From Blautia schinkii DSM 10518 (GTDB lineage: Bacteria; Bacillota; Clostridia; Lachnospirales; Lachnospiraceae), in contig KL370850.1 of the NCBI GenBank assembly GCA_000702025.1, positions 38,359 to 102,358 on the forward strand: 64,000 bases of DNA, read 5' to 3'. Made by a program: the position numbers and the translations under genes. Position 1 is the first letter of the stretch, and every line of letters begins with the position of its first letter. A model generated the notes under the pieces. It made no database searches, had not been told where the DNA came from, and worked only from the letters and a program-made list of their open reading frames with translations. Below, one piece after another: positions 43,702 through 52,335 of this stretch.

Positions 43702-43824
43702 ACTATATTCCATCCCTTTATTTCAATCTAAGTTCGTTTATTATAACATCATATCATCGACAAGTAAACTGACAGGGGTGCTCACTTGTCAAGGGCTTTT
43801 ATTTTTTATATTTTTCCGAAAAAA

Positions 43825-43854
43825 GTATATTTATCCTCCGCACTGAGAATCATT
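43825..43854 (+). promoter_or_regulatory. candidate sigma-F type promoter of sigG
   Basis: GTATA and GAGAATCATT spaced by 15 bp approximate the sigma-F pattern (GYATA, 15 bp, GGnnAnAnT). It lies about 120 bp before sigG. The rest of this gap includes a hairpin (GACAAGT/ACTTGTC) near 43760-43790. Confidence 0.4.
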
Positions 43855-43975
43855 TTTAGTAGCGAAAGGTAACTGCTTCGCTGGCAGTACTGTTTAACTA
43901 AATGTGAACGGGACGATACACCAGCCATGTTGAGACCGAACAGTTACAGCTAAAGAGATAAGGAGGATTCTTAAG

Positions 43976-44755
43976 ATGGCGCTTAACAAAGTAGAAATTT
44001 GCGGGGTCAATACATCGAAGCTTCCAATTCTGAAAGCCGAAGAGAAAGAAGAGCTTTTTCGAAGAATCAAGGAGGGAGACGAAGAAGCCCGTGAGCTTTA
44101 CATCAAAGGCAATCTGAGGCTGGTCCTAAGCGTAATCAAACGCTTTTCCAGCAGCAATGAAAACGCCGACGATTTATTCCAGATAGGATGTATCGGCCTC
44201 ATCAAGGCCATTGACAATTTCGACACCACACTCAACGTAAAATTCTCCACCTACGCAGTCCCGATGATCATCGGTGAAATACGTAGGTATCTGAGGGACA
44301 ACAACTCCATCCGCGTCAGCCGTTCCCTGCGCGACATCGCCTACAAAGCGATCTATGCCAAGGAAAACTACGTAAAACAGCATTTAAAGGAGCCCACCAT
44401 CAACGAAATCGCCGAAGAAATCGGCATTGAAAAAGAAATGATCGTCTACGCCATGGACGCCATCCAAAACCCGGTCAGCCTCTTCGAGCCGGTATACACC
44501 GAAGGCGGAGACACCCTCTACGTAATGGACCAGATCAGCGACAAAAAAAACAAAGAGGAACGCTGGATTGAAAACCTTTCCCTGCGGGAAGCCATGCAGC
44601 GCCTCGGCGAACGCGAACGCCACATCATCGAGCTGCGCTTCTACGAAGGCAAAACCCAAATGGAAGTCGCCGACGAAATCGGCATCTCCCAAGCCCAAGT
44701 CAGCCGCCTCGAAAAAAACGCCCTAAAAGCCATGAAAACCTATCTACGCCCCTAA
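43976..44755 (+). CDS. sigG: RNA polymerase sporulation sigma factor G
   Basis: 259 residues. N-terminus NKVEICGVNTSKLPIL is a hallmark of SigG. Region 2 (EARELYIKGNLRLVLSVIKR, DDLFQIGCIGLIKAIDNFD), region 3 and region 4 (RERHIIELRFYEGKTQMEVA, SQAQVSRLEKNALKAM) are complete. It directs late forespore transcription after engulfment. The RBS is AAGGAGG. Presence shows that the organism or its ancestor forms spores. Confidence 0.97.
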   Translation: MALNKVEICGVNTSKLPILKAEEKEELFRRIKEGDEEARELYIKGNLRLVLSVIKRFSSSNENADDLFQIGCIGLIKAIDNFDTTLNVKFSTYAVPMIIGEIRRYLRDNNSIRVSRSLRDIAYKAIYAKENYVKQHLKEPTINEIAEEIGIEKEMIVYAMDAIQNPVSLFEPVYTEGGDTLYVMDQISDKKNKEERWIENLSLREAMQRLGERERHIIELRFYEGKTQMEVADEIGISQAQVSRLEKNALKAMKTYLRP

Positions 44756-44761
44756 CTAACC

Positions 44762-44784
44762 CGGGCTGCCCCTCCGGACAGCCC
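44762..44784. terminator. weak terminator between sigG and the PPK2 gene
   Basis: CGGGCTG/CAGCCCG 7 bp stem between convergent genes; T-tract poor. Confidence 0.45.
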
Positions 44785-44793
44785 GTACAGTTA

Positions 44794-46263
44794 TCAACCG
44801 AGGGCCTTCTCCAACTCCTCAATCACAATCTTCAACGCCTTAATCCTCGCATACTTCTTATCCACAGACTCCAGGATATGCCACGGTGCATAAGCCGTAC
44901 TGGTCTTCTGCAGCATCTCATTTACCGCCACCTCATATTCATCCCATTTCTCCCTGTTACGCCAGTCCTCATCCGTAATCTTCCACTGCTTATCAGGATT
45001 ATTCTGGCGGTCAGTAAACCGCTTAAGCTGCGTGTCCTTATCGATCTGGACCCAGAATTTAATGATCACAGCGCCCCAGTCAGACAGCTCCTTCTCAAAT
45101 TCGTTCATCTCATTATACGCGCGTTTCCAGTCATTTTCACTGCAAAAGCCCTCCAGCCGCTCTACCATCACGCGTCCATACCAGGTACGGTCAAAAACAG
45201 CGATATGGCCATCCTTGGGAAGCCTTGTCCAGAACCTCCAGAGATAATGACGCGCCTTTTCATGCGGCTCCGGGCTGGCAATGGGGTGCACCTCAAAGCC
45301 TCTGGGATCAAGTGCCTCTGTGATACGCCGGATATTGCCGCCCTTTCCGGCAGCATCCCAGCCCTCATAGGTGATGATCACCGGCACGCGTTTACGATAC
45401 ACACGGTTGTGCAGATCCCCAAGCTTCTTCTGCAGACGCTTAAGCTCCGCCTTGTATTCGTCATCGTCGATTTCCTTCCCCTCCAGTTCAATATCCGAAA
45501 GCTTGGACATTTTCACCAGTGGAAAGACATTCTGCAGAATGGGAACCGAATGAGCACTGTTCTGCATTGCCACCTCAATATTGCTCACCATCGTCTCCAA
45601 AACCTGCAGCTCGGCCCACTTTTTATCCTTGGCATCCACTATATACCAGGGCGCGGTCGAAGTATTCGTATCAGCCAGATAGCGGTCAAAAATTTTACCG
45701 CATTTCTTATAGTGCGCATTCTGCCATCTATCAAACTCAGCCACTCTCCACAGAGTATCCTTGTCATTTAACAGGCGCTCCATACGCTCTGTCTGCTCTT
45801 TTTTGTCTATCTGCATAAAAAATTTCAGCACCAGATACCCATTGTCCGTGAGCTGGCGTTCAAACCGCTTGATACTGTCAATACGTTTCGTATAGTCCTG
45901 TCCTGCCAGGCCATCCAGACAATCCTTACAGGTCTGCTCCATCCAGCCGGAATCAAGGAATGTAAATTTCCCGGCTTCAGGTATTTCCTTAAAATAACGG
46001 TAAAGGAAGGGCCGGCGCAGTTCATCCGCGGTAGGTGCTGACAATGTGGCAACCTTAAAGAACCGGGGATCAATATTCTTGATGATCTTACCGATGGTAC
46101 TTCCCTTACCGGAAGCCCCCCAGCCCTCAAACAACACAAGAACCGGAAGCTTATGCTCCTTAATTCTCATCTGCAGCTCATAAAGCCTCGTCCGCGCCGC
46201 AGTCAAACGTTCCTTTACTTCATTCTTCTCCGGAATTGCCTCCGGATTCCAATTTTTCAGCAT
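44794..46263 (-). CDS. polyphosphate kinase 2 family protein, tandem-domain (PAP type)
   Basis: 489 residues from the ATG at 46263 (GAGGTGA upstream; a TTG 14 codons earlier is not favoured). Two PPK2 domains in tandem, each with a P-loop: FEGWGASGKGST (~45-56) and YEGWDAAGKGGN (~297-308), each followed by a lid/Walker B segment (FLDSGWMEQ; VFDRTWYGRVMVERLEG). Tandem PPK2 proteins of class II phosphorylate AMP to ADP with polyphosphate (PAP type). In such enzymes the N-terminal domain has usually lost activity; here the second domain has the canonical DRTWYGR while the first has DSGWMEQ, which fits that division. Monocistronic. Confidence 0.93.
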   Translation of the reverse strand: MLKNWNPEAIPEKNEVKERLTAARTRLYELQMRIKEHKLPVLVLFEGWGASGKGSTIGKIIKNIDPRFFKVATLSAPTADELRRPFLYRYFKEIPEAGKFTFLDSGWMEQTCKDCLDGLAGQDYTKRIDSIKRFERQLTDNGYLVLKFFMQIDKKEQTERMERLLNDKDTLWRVAEFDRWQNAHYKKCGKIFDRYLADTNTSTAPWYIVDAKDKKWAELQVLETMVSNIEVAMQNSAHSVPILQNVFPLVKMSKLSDIELEGKEIDDDEYKAELKRLQKKLGDLHNRVYRKRVPVIITYEGWDAAGKGGNIRRITEALDPRGFEVHPIASPEPHEKARHYLWRFWTRLPKDGHIAVFDRTWYGRVMVERLEGFCSENDWKRAYNEMNEFEKELSDWGAVIIKFWVQIDKDTQLKRFTDRQNNPDKQWKITDEDWRNREKWDEYEVAVNEMLQKTSTAYAPWHILESVDKKYARIKALKIVIEELEKALG

Positions 46264-46451
46264 ATGGCTCACCTCGTTTTCTGTCTCTTTACACAACGTT
46301 TCCAAATAATAGAAATATTATAACATATATCTCTACTTATTTCGACCACTTTTTATTCCCTTTGCCCCACCTCCTGTGATATAATGATAAAAAGTTAAAC
46401 ATAATTGGGAAAACTGCTCCCTAACAGCAGTTCCCAGAAAGGACCCCTTAT

Positions 46452-47045
46452 ATGCCATTCTCAGTATTCATCGACATGACCGTCTCTGCCTGTGTAACCG
46501 TATGGTCCCCAGGCCCGAACAATATCCTCCTGCTCTCCACAGCCAGCAAATACGGAGTCAAAAAAAATCTCCGTCTCATGCTCGGCATCTGGACAGGCTC
46601 TCTCACCCTCATGTGTCTGAGCGGTATTTTCTGCAGCGCCTTAAGCACTGTCATACCCGGCATCCAGCCCTACATGAAATACGTGGGCGCCGCTTACATA
46701 CTATACCTGGCCTTTGTCACCTTCCGCCGCCGTCCGCCCACGGATGCAGCAGCAGAAAAAGAGCCGTCCTACTTAATGGGGCTTATCCTACAGCTTCTCA
46801 ACGTAAAAATCATCATATACGGGCTGACCATGTTTTCATCGTTCATTCTGCCTCATGAACAGCGAATCCCTGTGCTTTTTTTATATGCTGTGTATTTAAT
46901 GATAATCGGAGCTTTAGGTAATCTCATCTGGGCCTTTGCCGGAAACGTGCTCAAACGCTTCTACAGTGAACACTACCGCCTCATGAATAGTATTATGGCA
47001 TTGCTGCTTGTATGGTGTGCCCTGCGTATCATGGGAATCCTATAG
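46452..47045 (+). CDS. LysE-family translocator
   Basis: 197 residues with six hydrophobic segments. The signature SPGPNNILLLSTASKYGVKKNL and the following LMLGIWTGS match LysE/RhtB amino-acid exporters. The later LLNVKIIIYGLTMFSSFIL is normal for the family. Likely exports a neutral or basic amino acid; substrate unknown. The ATG is preceded by AAAGGACC. A radical SAM gene starts 29 nt downstream on the same strand. Confidence 0.9.
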   Translation: MPFSVFIDMTVSACVTVWSPGPNNILLLSTASKYGVKKNLRLMLGIWTGSLTLMCLSGIFCSALSTVIPGIQPYMKYVGAAYILYLAFVTFRRRPPTDAAAEKEPSYLMGLILQLLNVKIIIYGLTMFSSFILPHEQRIPVLFLYAVYLMIIGALGNLIWAFAGNVLKRFYSEHYRLMNSIMALLLVWCALRIMGIL

Positions 47046-47074
47046 CGCAGCAGCTATAGAGAAAGGACAAAGCA

Positions 47075-47947
47075 ATGCACTATGTGAATGTAAAGGGGAT
47101 TTTATCAGCCAAAAATGGAATGAACTTATACCGCGGCTGCTCTCATGGGTGTATCTACTGTGATTCGAGAAGCAAATGCTACCACATAGAACATGATTTT
47201 GAGGATATTGAAATCAAAGCAAACGCAATTGAATTATTAGAAAGCGCGCTGAAAAGAAAACGCACAAAGTGTATGTTAGGCACCGGGTCTATGACAGACC
47301 CTTATATCCCTCTCGAAAGCGAAATCGGAAATGTCAGAAAGGCATTATCATTAGCGTACCAGTACGGTTTTGGTTTTACTTTGATCACAAAATCAAGCCG
47401 GGTTTTAAAAGATTTAGATCTGTTGAAAAAAATCAATACGGAAACAAAATGTGTGGTGCAGATGACTTTAACAACCTATGACGAGGACTTATGCAAAAAG
47501 CTCGAGCCAAACGTGAGTACGACAAAGGAACGTTTTGAAGTATTAAAGGAACTGCGTAATGCAGGCATTCCCACAGTTGTATGGCTATGTCCTATTCTTC
47601 CATTTATCAATGATACAGAAGAAAATATAACAGGCATTTTGAATTACTGTATTGAAGCAAAGGTTTATGGCATTATTTGTTTTGACATGGGGCTGACTTT
47701 ACGCGAGGGAAACCGGGAATATTTTTACAAGAAATTAGACCAGCATTTCCCTGGCATGAAAGAAAAATACATACAGGCCTACGGCAATCAATACGTACTC
47801 AGCAGTCCGAGAAACAGCAGCCTCATGCGATTGTTTCACCAAACCTGCGCCGAAAATGGAATTGTCCATGACAACAAAGAAATCTTTGAGTATCTGAATA
47901 CCTTTGAAGAAAAACAAAACAATGTGCAGCTAAGTCTGTTTGACTAA
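47075..47947 (+). CDS. SPL-like radical SAM protein
   Basis: 290 residues. The radical SAM cluster motif RGCSHGCIYCDSRS (C-x3-C-x2-C) sits at residues ~20-30, followed by LGTGSMTDPYIPLE and a TIM-barrel-like body (VQMTLTTYDEDLCKKLEPN). It belongs to the Rv2578c/SplB-related group of unknown substrate. It has the shape of DNA-repair SPL proteins but lacks their full C-terminal region. It ends with a terminator shared with the TRAP operon. RBS GAAAGGACA. Confidence 0.88.
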   Translation: MHYVNVKGILSAKNGMNLYRGCSHGCIYCDSRSKCYHIEHDFEDIEIKANAIELLESALKRKRTKCMLGTGSMTDPYIPLESEIGNVRKALSLAYQYGFGFTLITKSSRVLKDLDLLKKINTETKCVVQMTLTTYDEDLCKKLEPNVSTTKERFEVLKELRNAGIPTVVWLCPILPFINDTEENITGILNYCIEAKVYGIICFDMGLTLREGNREYFYKKLDQHFPGMKEKYIQAYGNQYVLSSPRNSSLMRLFHQTCAENGIVHDNKEIFEYLNTFEEKQNNVQLSLFD

Positions 47948-47991
47948 ATTCACTTCCGCTGTTGTTTTGCGGCAGTGCTCTGCCGCGTAAT

Positions 47992-48030
47992 AAAAAGGGT
48001 GTATCGTCATTTCGACAATACACCCTTTTT
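47992..48030. terminator. bidirectional terminator
   Basis: AAAAAGGGTGTAT and ATACACCCTTTTT form a 13 bp stem around TCG/CGA. It ends the radical SAM gene (plus) and the TRAP operon (minus). Confidence 0.92.
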
Positions 48031-48032
48031 GA

Positions 48033-51000
48033 TTACCGGAAAGCAGCTACCAATTCAGCTCCATCCTCATAATCCTGTTTCTTCAACTCCTCCACAAACC
48101 AGTCGTCAATTCCCTCAACTGCACTTCGGAAGGAATCCATATCCATATCGCCCTTCTCTGTAAAGGATACGCCGTTTTTACTCTGCCAGCGGCTCATGAT
48201 CTCTTCATCCCCGGCACGGTTAATGTAACGCTCATACTGCACTGCCTTTTGTCCGGCCTCGTCAACCACGGCCTGCTGCTCCGGTGTCAGACTGTCATAA
48301 ATCTCCTGGTTGATACAGAAGAACAGGCAGTCATAAATCGTATTCCAGAGCGAACAATACGGCTGTACCTCCTGCACACTGGCTGCATCAATGGCAGGCA
48401 GCGGATTTTCCTGGCCCTCCACGGTATTCTGCTGGAGCGCAGTATAAGTCTCAGACCAATTCATACTGGTGGCGTCCGCGCCCCACCTCTTATAACATTC
48501 CATGAGCAGATTGGAGCCTGCCACACGGATTTTCAGATTCTTCATATCCTCCACGGATTTCACCTCATGCACACTGTTTGTGAGCTGGCGGAAGCCATTC
48601 TCAGCGATTCCCATACAGTGAAGCCCGTATTCTCCCAGAATCTCGCTTAACTTATCGCCCGCTGCACCGTCCAATATAGCGTCCGCATCCTCCACGGAAT
48701 CAAAGAGGAAGGGCAGGGAAACCACATTAAATCTCGGGTCGAACGCAGAATATATGAGGTTAGAGTGCATGGAAATCTGCACCGGGTCACCGTTCATCAG
48801 CGCCTGGATACCCTCGGACTGGTTTCCGTTGGTAAGCTGGTCTGCCGCGTAAACATTGACCTTCACCTTACCTCCCGTAGCTTTCTCCATAAGCTCACCG
48901 AACTTGCGGCCGCCTTCTGCCCAGGTACTTGTCTCTGTGGTGGAGCAGGTGAAATTCCAGGTCATTTCCGGCCAGTCCAGGTCGCTGTAATCCGCCATAT
49001 CATAGCTTCCGCCAGCCTCGGATACAAAGATATCCACCAGCTCCTGCGCATCCTCGTAGCCCTGGCTTTCCAGCTCCTGTACATACCAGTCCTCGACTCC
49101 GTCCACTGCCTGACGGAAGGAATCCATATCCATATCTTCCTTGGCAGTAAAGGCCACACCATTCTTTTCCTCCCAGCGGCTCATGATCTCTTCGTCGCCG
49201 GAACGGTTGATATAACGCTCATATTCCACTGCCTTCTGTCCGGCTTCGTCCACAACCGCCTGCTGCTCCGGTGTAAGGCTGCTGTAGAGTTCTTCATTTA
49301 CACAGAAGAACAGACAGTCATAAATCGCATTCCACAGGGAACAGTACGGCTGTACCTCCTGCACACTGGCTGCATCGATAGCGGGCAGCGGATTCTCCTG
49401 GCCCTCCACAGTGTTCTGCTGAAGCGCGGTATAAGTCTCAGACCAGTTCATGCTGGTGGCGTCCGCACCCCATCTCTTATAGCATTCCATGAGCAGATTG
49501 GAGCCTGCCACACGGATTTTCAAATTCTTCATATCCTCAGCGGATTTCACCTCATGCACACTGTTTGTGAGCTGTCGGAAACCATTCTCAGCGATTCCCA
49601 TACAATGAAGACCGTATTCACCTAAAATCTCCTTCAGCTTTTCACCTGCTGCGCCGTCAAACTTCGCATCCGCATCCTCCACAGAATCAAAGAGGAACGG
49701 CAGGGAAACCACGTTAAACCGCGGGTCAAACGCAGAGTAAATAAGATTGGAGTGCATAGAAATCTGCACCGGGTCGCCATTCATCAGCGCCTGGATACCC
49801 TCAGACTGATTTCCGTTGGTAAGCTGGTCTGCCGCATAGACATGGACCTTCACCTTACCGCCTGTAGCCTGCTCCATAAGCTCACCGAATTTCTCGCCTG
49901 CCTTAGCCCAGGTACTTGTCTCCGTGGTGGAGCAGGCAAAATTCCAGGTCATTTCCGGCCAGTCCAGATCACTGTAATCCCCAATCGTCTCAAAGGAATT
50001 ACCGCTGTTTCCATCTGAGACGCCGCCTCCGCTCACTGTCTCCGGATTTCCGCTGTACGCACCGTCCTTGGCAAGCAGCTTTGGCAGACCTACCGAAACT
50101 GCAGGCACATAGGTGACTACGAGAAGCACAGCCACCGTAGCTGCAATCATTGGCACCACAGCCCTGGAAATCTGCTGTAGAGTGACCTCCAGGCCTTTCT
50201 TAATCTTAATTCCGATAGCTACAAAAAGGTTTACTCCTACCGGAGGCGTCACCTGTCCGATGGCAAGGTTCACGGTTGCCATTACACCAAAAGCTACCAC
50301 ATCATACCCAAGTGCCTTGCAAACCGGAAGCATGATCGGAATAAATATGTACATTGCCGAGTTCGCGTCGATAAAGCAGCCCGCAATCAGGAAAATCACA
50401 TTCACGATCAAAAGGAAAATAAACTGGTTATGCGCGATATTTGCCAGCAGCCCGGACGCCGCCTCCGCAATACCGAACTTGGTACAAACAAAGGAAAACA
50501 GAGAAGCACTTGCCACGATCAGCATAATGCCGCCCGTAGTCTTTGCAGAATCCACAAGAATGTCTAGCAGATCCCTAAAACTTACCTCACGGTAGATCAC
50601 CATACCCACGAACAGTCCATACACCACGGAAACCGCCGCAGCCTCAGTCGGGGTAAAGATACCGCCGTAAATACCACCAAGAATGATGACCGGCATTAAA
50701 AAGCCCCAAAATGCATCCTTAAAAGCGTCCCAGCGTTCCTTTGCGGTGGCCTTCTGCTGGCTGGGCTTTATATTTCTCTTTCTCGCTTCCACCATAACCA
50801 CAATGACGAGCGCAACGCCCATCAGGATGCCGGGAACAATCCCTGCCATAAACATATCCGCAATGGAGACACCCGTGATGGATGCATACACAACAAAGGC
50901 AATACTCGGCGGAATAACAATGGCTATAGAGCTGGCCGTAGCCATCAAAGCCGTGGAAAACGGTGCGGAAAAGCCTCCCCTCTCCACCATGGCAGGCACA

Positions 51001-51362
51001 AGCACAGCACCCAGGGCCGCTACTGTAGCCGGACCGGAACCGGAGATTGCGCCAAAGAAGCATGCCACGATAACACAGACAATAGCGATTCCCCCGCGTC
51101 TGTGTCCTACGCAGGTATCTACAAATTTGATCAATCGTTTAGAAATACCGGCCCTGGCCATGATATTTCCGGATAATACAAAGAACGGAATCGCCAGAAG
51201 CAAAAATTTGCTGATTCCTGAATACATATTGGTAGCCACAATCGTAAGAGAGGTGCCCGAATACAAAATGGCACATACAGAGGACAGGCCCAGGCAGATT
51301 CCGATGGGCACTCCGATAATCAGGAAAATAAAAAATGAGATAAAAAGTATTGCGCTGATCAT
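48033..51362 (-). CDS. TRAP transporter large permease fused to two tandem DctP binding domains
   Basis: 1109 residues. Residues 1-~428 are a complete DctM permease (about eleven or twelve helices; PFFVLSGNIMARAGISKR, GAISGSGPATVAALG, FTPTEAAAVSVVYGL, GQVTPPVGVNLFVA). After a Gly/Ser/Asn linker (~429-461) come two DctP-type solute-binding domains, ~462-788 and ~790-1109, about 88-90% identical to each other. Each carries LKIRVAGSNLLMECY (the substrate-carboxylate Arg of the family) and ALQQNTVEGQENPL. Neither has its own signal peptide; the linker resembles the post-lipobox region of a free DctP. TRAP systems normally have a separate P protein, so this is a self-contained importer, provided the tail lies outside the membrane. 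It starts directly after the dctQ stop codon. Confidence 0.9.
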   Translation of the reverse strand: MISAILFISFFIFLIIGVPIGICLGLSSVCAILYSGTSLTIVATNMYSGISKFLLLAIPFFVLSGNIMARAGISKRLIKFVDTCVGHRRGGIAIVCVIVACFFGAISGSGPATVAALGAVLVPAMVERGGFSAPFSTALMATASSIAIVIPPSIAFVVYASITGVSIADMFMAGIVPGILMGVALVIVVMVEARKRNIKPSQQKATAKERWDAFKDAFWGFLMPVIILGGIYGGIFTPTEAAAVSVVYGLFVGMVIYREVSFRDLLDILVDSAKTTGGIMLIVASASLFSFVCTKFGIAEAASGLLANIAHNQFIFLLIVNVIFLIAGCFIDANSAMYIFIPIMLPVCKALGYDVVAFGVMATVNLAIGQVTPPVGVNLFVAIGIKIKKGLEVTLQQISRAVVPMIAATVAVLLVVTYVPAVSVGLPKLLAKDGAYSGNPETVSGGGVSDGNSGNSFETIGDYSDLDWPEMTWNFACSTTETSTWAKAGEKFGELMEQATGGKVKVHVYAADQLTNGNQSEGIQALMNGDPVQISMHSNLIYSAFDPRFNVVSLPFLFDSVEDADAKFDGAAGEKLKEILGEYGLHCMGIAENGFRQLTNSVHEVKSAEDMKNLKIRVAGSNLLMECYKRWGADATSMNWSETYTALQQNTVEGQENPLPAIDAASVQEVQPYCSLWNAIYDCLFFCVNEELYSSLTPEQQAVVDEAGQKAVEYERYINRSGDEEIMSRWEEKNGVAFTAKEDMDMDSFRQAVDGVEDWYVQELESQGYEDAQELVDIFVSEAGGSYDMADYSDLDWPEMTWNFTCSTTETSTWAEGGRKFGELMEKATGGKVKVNVYAADQLTNGNQSEGIQALMNGDPVQISMHSNLIYSAFDPRFNVVSLPFLFDSVEDADAILDGAAGDKLSEILGEYGLHCMGIAENGFRQLTNSVHEVKSVEDMKNLKIRVAGSNLLMECYKRWGADATSMNWSETYTALQQNTVEGQENPLPAIDAASVQEVQPYCSLWNTIYDCLFFCINQEIYDSLTPEQQAVVDEAGQKAVQYERYINRAGDEEIMSRWQSKNGVSFTEKGDMDMDSFRSAVEGIDDWFVEELKKQDYEDGAELVAAFR
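48036..49980. repeat. internal ~970 bp direct repeat encoding the two DctP domains
   Basis: 49004-49980 and 48036-48995 encode DctP1 and DctP2. Whole blocks are identical at the protein level (for example LTNGNQSEGIQALMNGDP and LLMECYKRWGADATSMNWS). Differences cluster at the domain ends, and the DNA differs mainly by synonymous changes, so the duplication is not brand new. Confidence 0.88.
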
Positions 51363-51854
51363 TTATTTATCCTCCTTTTCTTTTGTACAGAAATCAATGC
51401 AGTATTCAATAAAATGTAAAATCATACACCCAGCGCCGATGGGTACAAAGGACCAAAATATCCACTCCGGCCAGTTCAGCACAAAGGTACGCTTGCCGTT
51501 TTCCAGCTGGGTGAGCACCTTGTCCATACCGTATTTAAAAAGAATCACCGTAAAGATAATGCTGAGTACTGTAATCAGGATTACAGAAGGCCTGCGAAGC
51601 TTTTCAGGCAGACGGTCTGTAACCAGGGTAAGGCTTACCAGTTCTCCTTCCCGGCTTGCCAGCGCCGCTGCCAGCAACGTGATCAATACAAACACCGCAA
51701 CGACAAGCTCCTCGGTAAAGGACCAGGAGCGATGGATGACCTTACGGGAAAATACGTTTCCCACAGTCAGTACGAGAATCAGAAGTGTAGAGACGATCAG
51801 CAGAAATTTTTCCACTGCTGCTACTGCATTCATGATTTTTTTGTAAGTTTTCAT
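51363..51854 (-). CDS. TRAP transporter small permease
   Basis: 163 residues, four membrane helices, DctQ type (NAVAAVEKFLLIVSTLLIL; FSFTEELVVAVFVLITLLAAALA; the final helix LNWPEWIFWSFVPIGAGCMI). It forms the membrane complex with the fused DctM protein. ATG preceded by GAGGAGG. First gene after the T-box leader; the leader terminator ends about 55 nt before its start. Confidence 0.93.
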   Translation of the reverse strand: MKTYKKIMNAVAAVEKFLLIVSTLLILVLTVGNVFSRKVIHRSWSFTEELVVAVFVLITLLAAALASREGELVSLTLVTDRLPEKLRRPSVILITVLSIIFTVILFKYGMDKVLTQLENGKRTFVLNWPEWIFWSFVPIGAGCMILHFIEYCIDFCTKEKEDK

Positions 51855-51908
51855 GCTTTTTTCCTCCTCAAATTTTTACCGGTTCAGGAAACGCTCCCGA
51901 TTTTCGGA

Positions 51909-52197
51909 CAAAAAAAGCCCGCCCCAAACTAGGGACGGACATAAACATCCGCAACCACCCTGTCTCCTCATTGAAACAAGTACGATTCCTCGGCGTACCG
52001 GCATACGCGGCTCCTGTAACGGGGAACAGCCGTGGAAACCTACTGACTCATGCGTTCGGCTTCCCTTCTCAGGGAGGATATTCAGAACAGTCCGCCCGCT
52101 GCTTCCCACCATTGGCAGCTCTCTGTGCGGCGGTTACCTGCACCTACTGATTCCCTTCATCGAATTTGCACTTTAAAATTTCATTCAATTACTGAAC
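51909..52197 (-). promoter_or_regulatory. T-box leader controlling the TRAP operon
   Basis: Minus-strand elements in order: Stem I with AGTA (S-turn) and CAGAGAGCTGCC...TGGTGGGAAGCAG distal parts, then TGAA-TATCC-TCCCT as the specifier side. A T-box bulge follows, AGGG-TGGT-TGCGGA pairing with TCCGTCCCT (antiterminator). The competing terminator GTCCGTCCC/GGGGCGGGC has a T7 tail (51911-51940). The specifier after GAA reads (T)ATC, Ile, or TAT, Tyr, if read one base earlier. The bulge TGGT matches a tRNA with discriminator A. Confidence 0.9.
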
Positions 52198-52204
52198 TAA
52201 AGTA

Positions 52205-52233
52205 ATTTTACTCTTCTGAGAAGGATTCGTCAA
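52205..52233 (-). promoter_or_regulatory. promoter of the T-box/TRAP operon
   Basis: TTGACG (52233-52228) and TAAAAT (52210-52205) separated by 17 bp, immediately upstream of the T-box leader. Confidence 0.75.
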
Positions 52234-52238
52234 GAGTT

Positions 52239-52311
52239 TTTTGCATGCGGAGTATTTTTGCATGCGGAATATTATCACTACGAATTCTTATCACTGCGGA
52301 TTCTTATTTCG
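52239..52311. repeat. degenerate 16-17 bp tandem repeats
   Basis: Four units on the minus strand: AAGAATCCGCAGTGAT, AAGAATTCGTAGTGAT, AATATTCCGCATGCAAA, AATACTCCGCATGCAAA. They run from the amidohydrolase 3' side to the TRAP promoter -35. Confidence 0.6.
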
Positions 52312-52335
52312 CGAGACCTCAACGCGCACGAAATA

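Noticed and set aside
48765..49625. 286-codon plus-strand frame opposite the DctP domains.
   Set aside because: Shadow frame; a similar one recurs opposite the second repeat copy because the DNA is duplicated.
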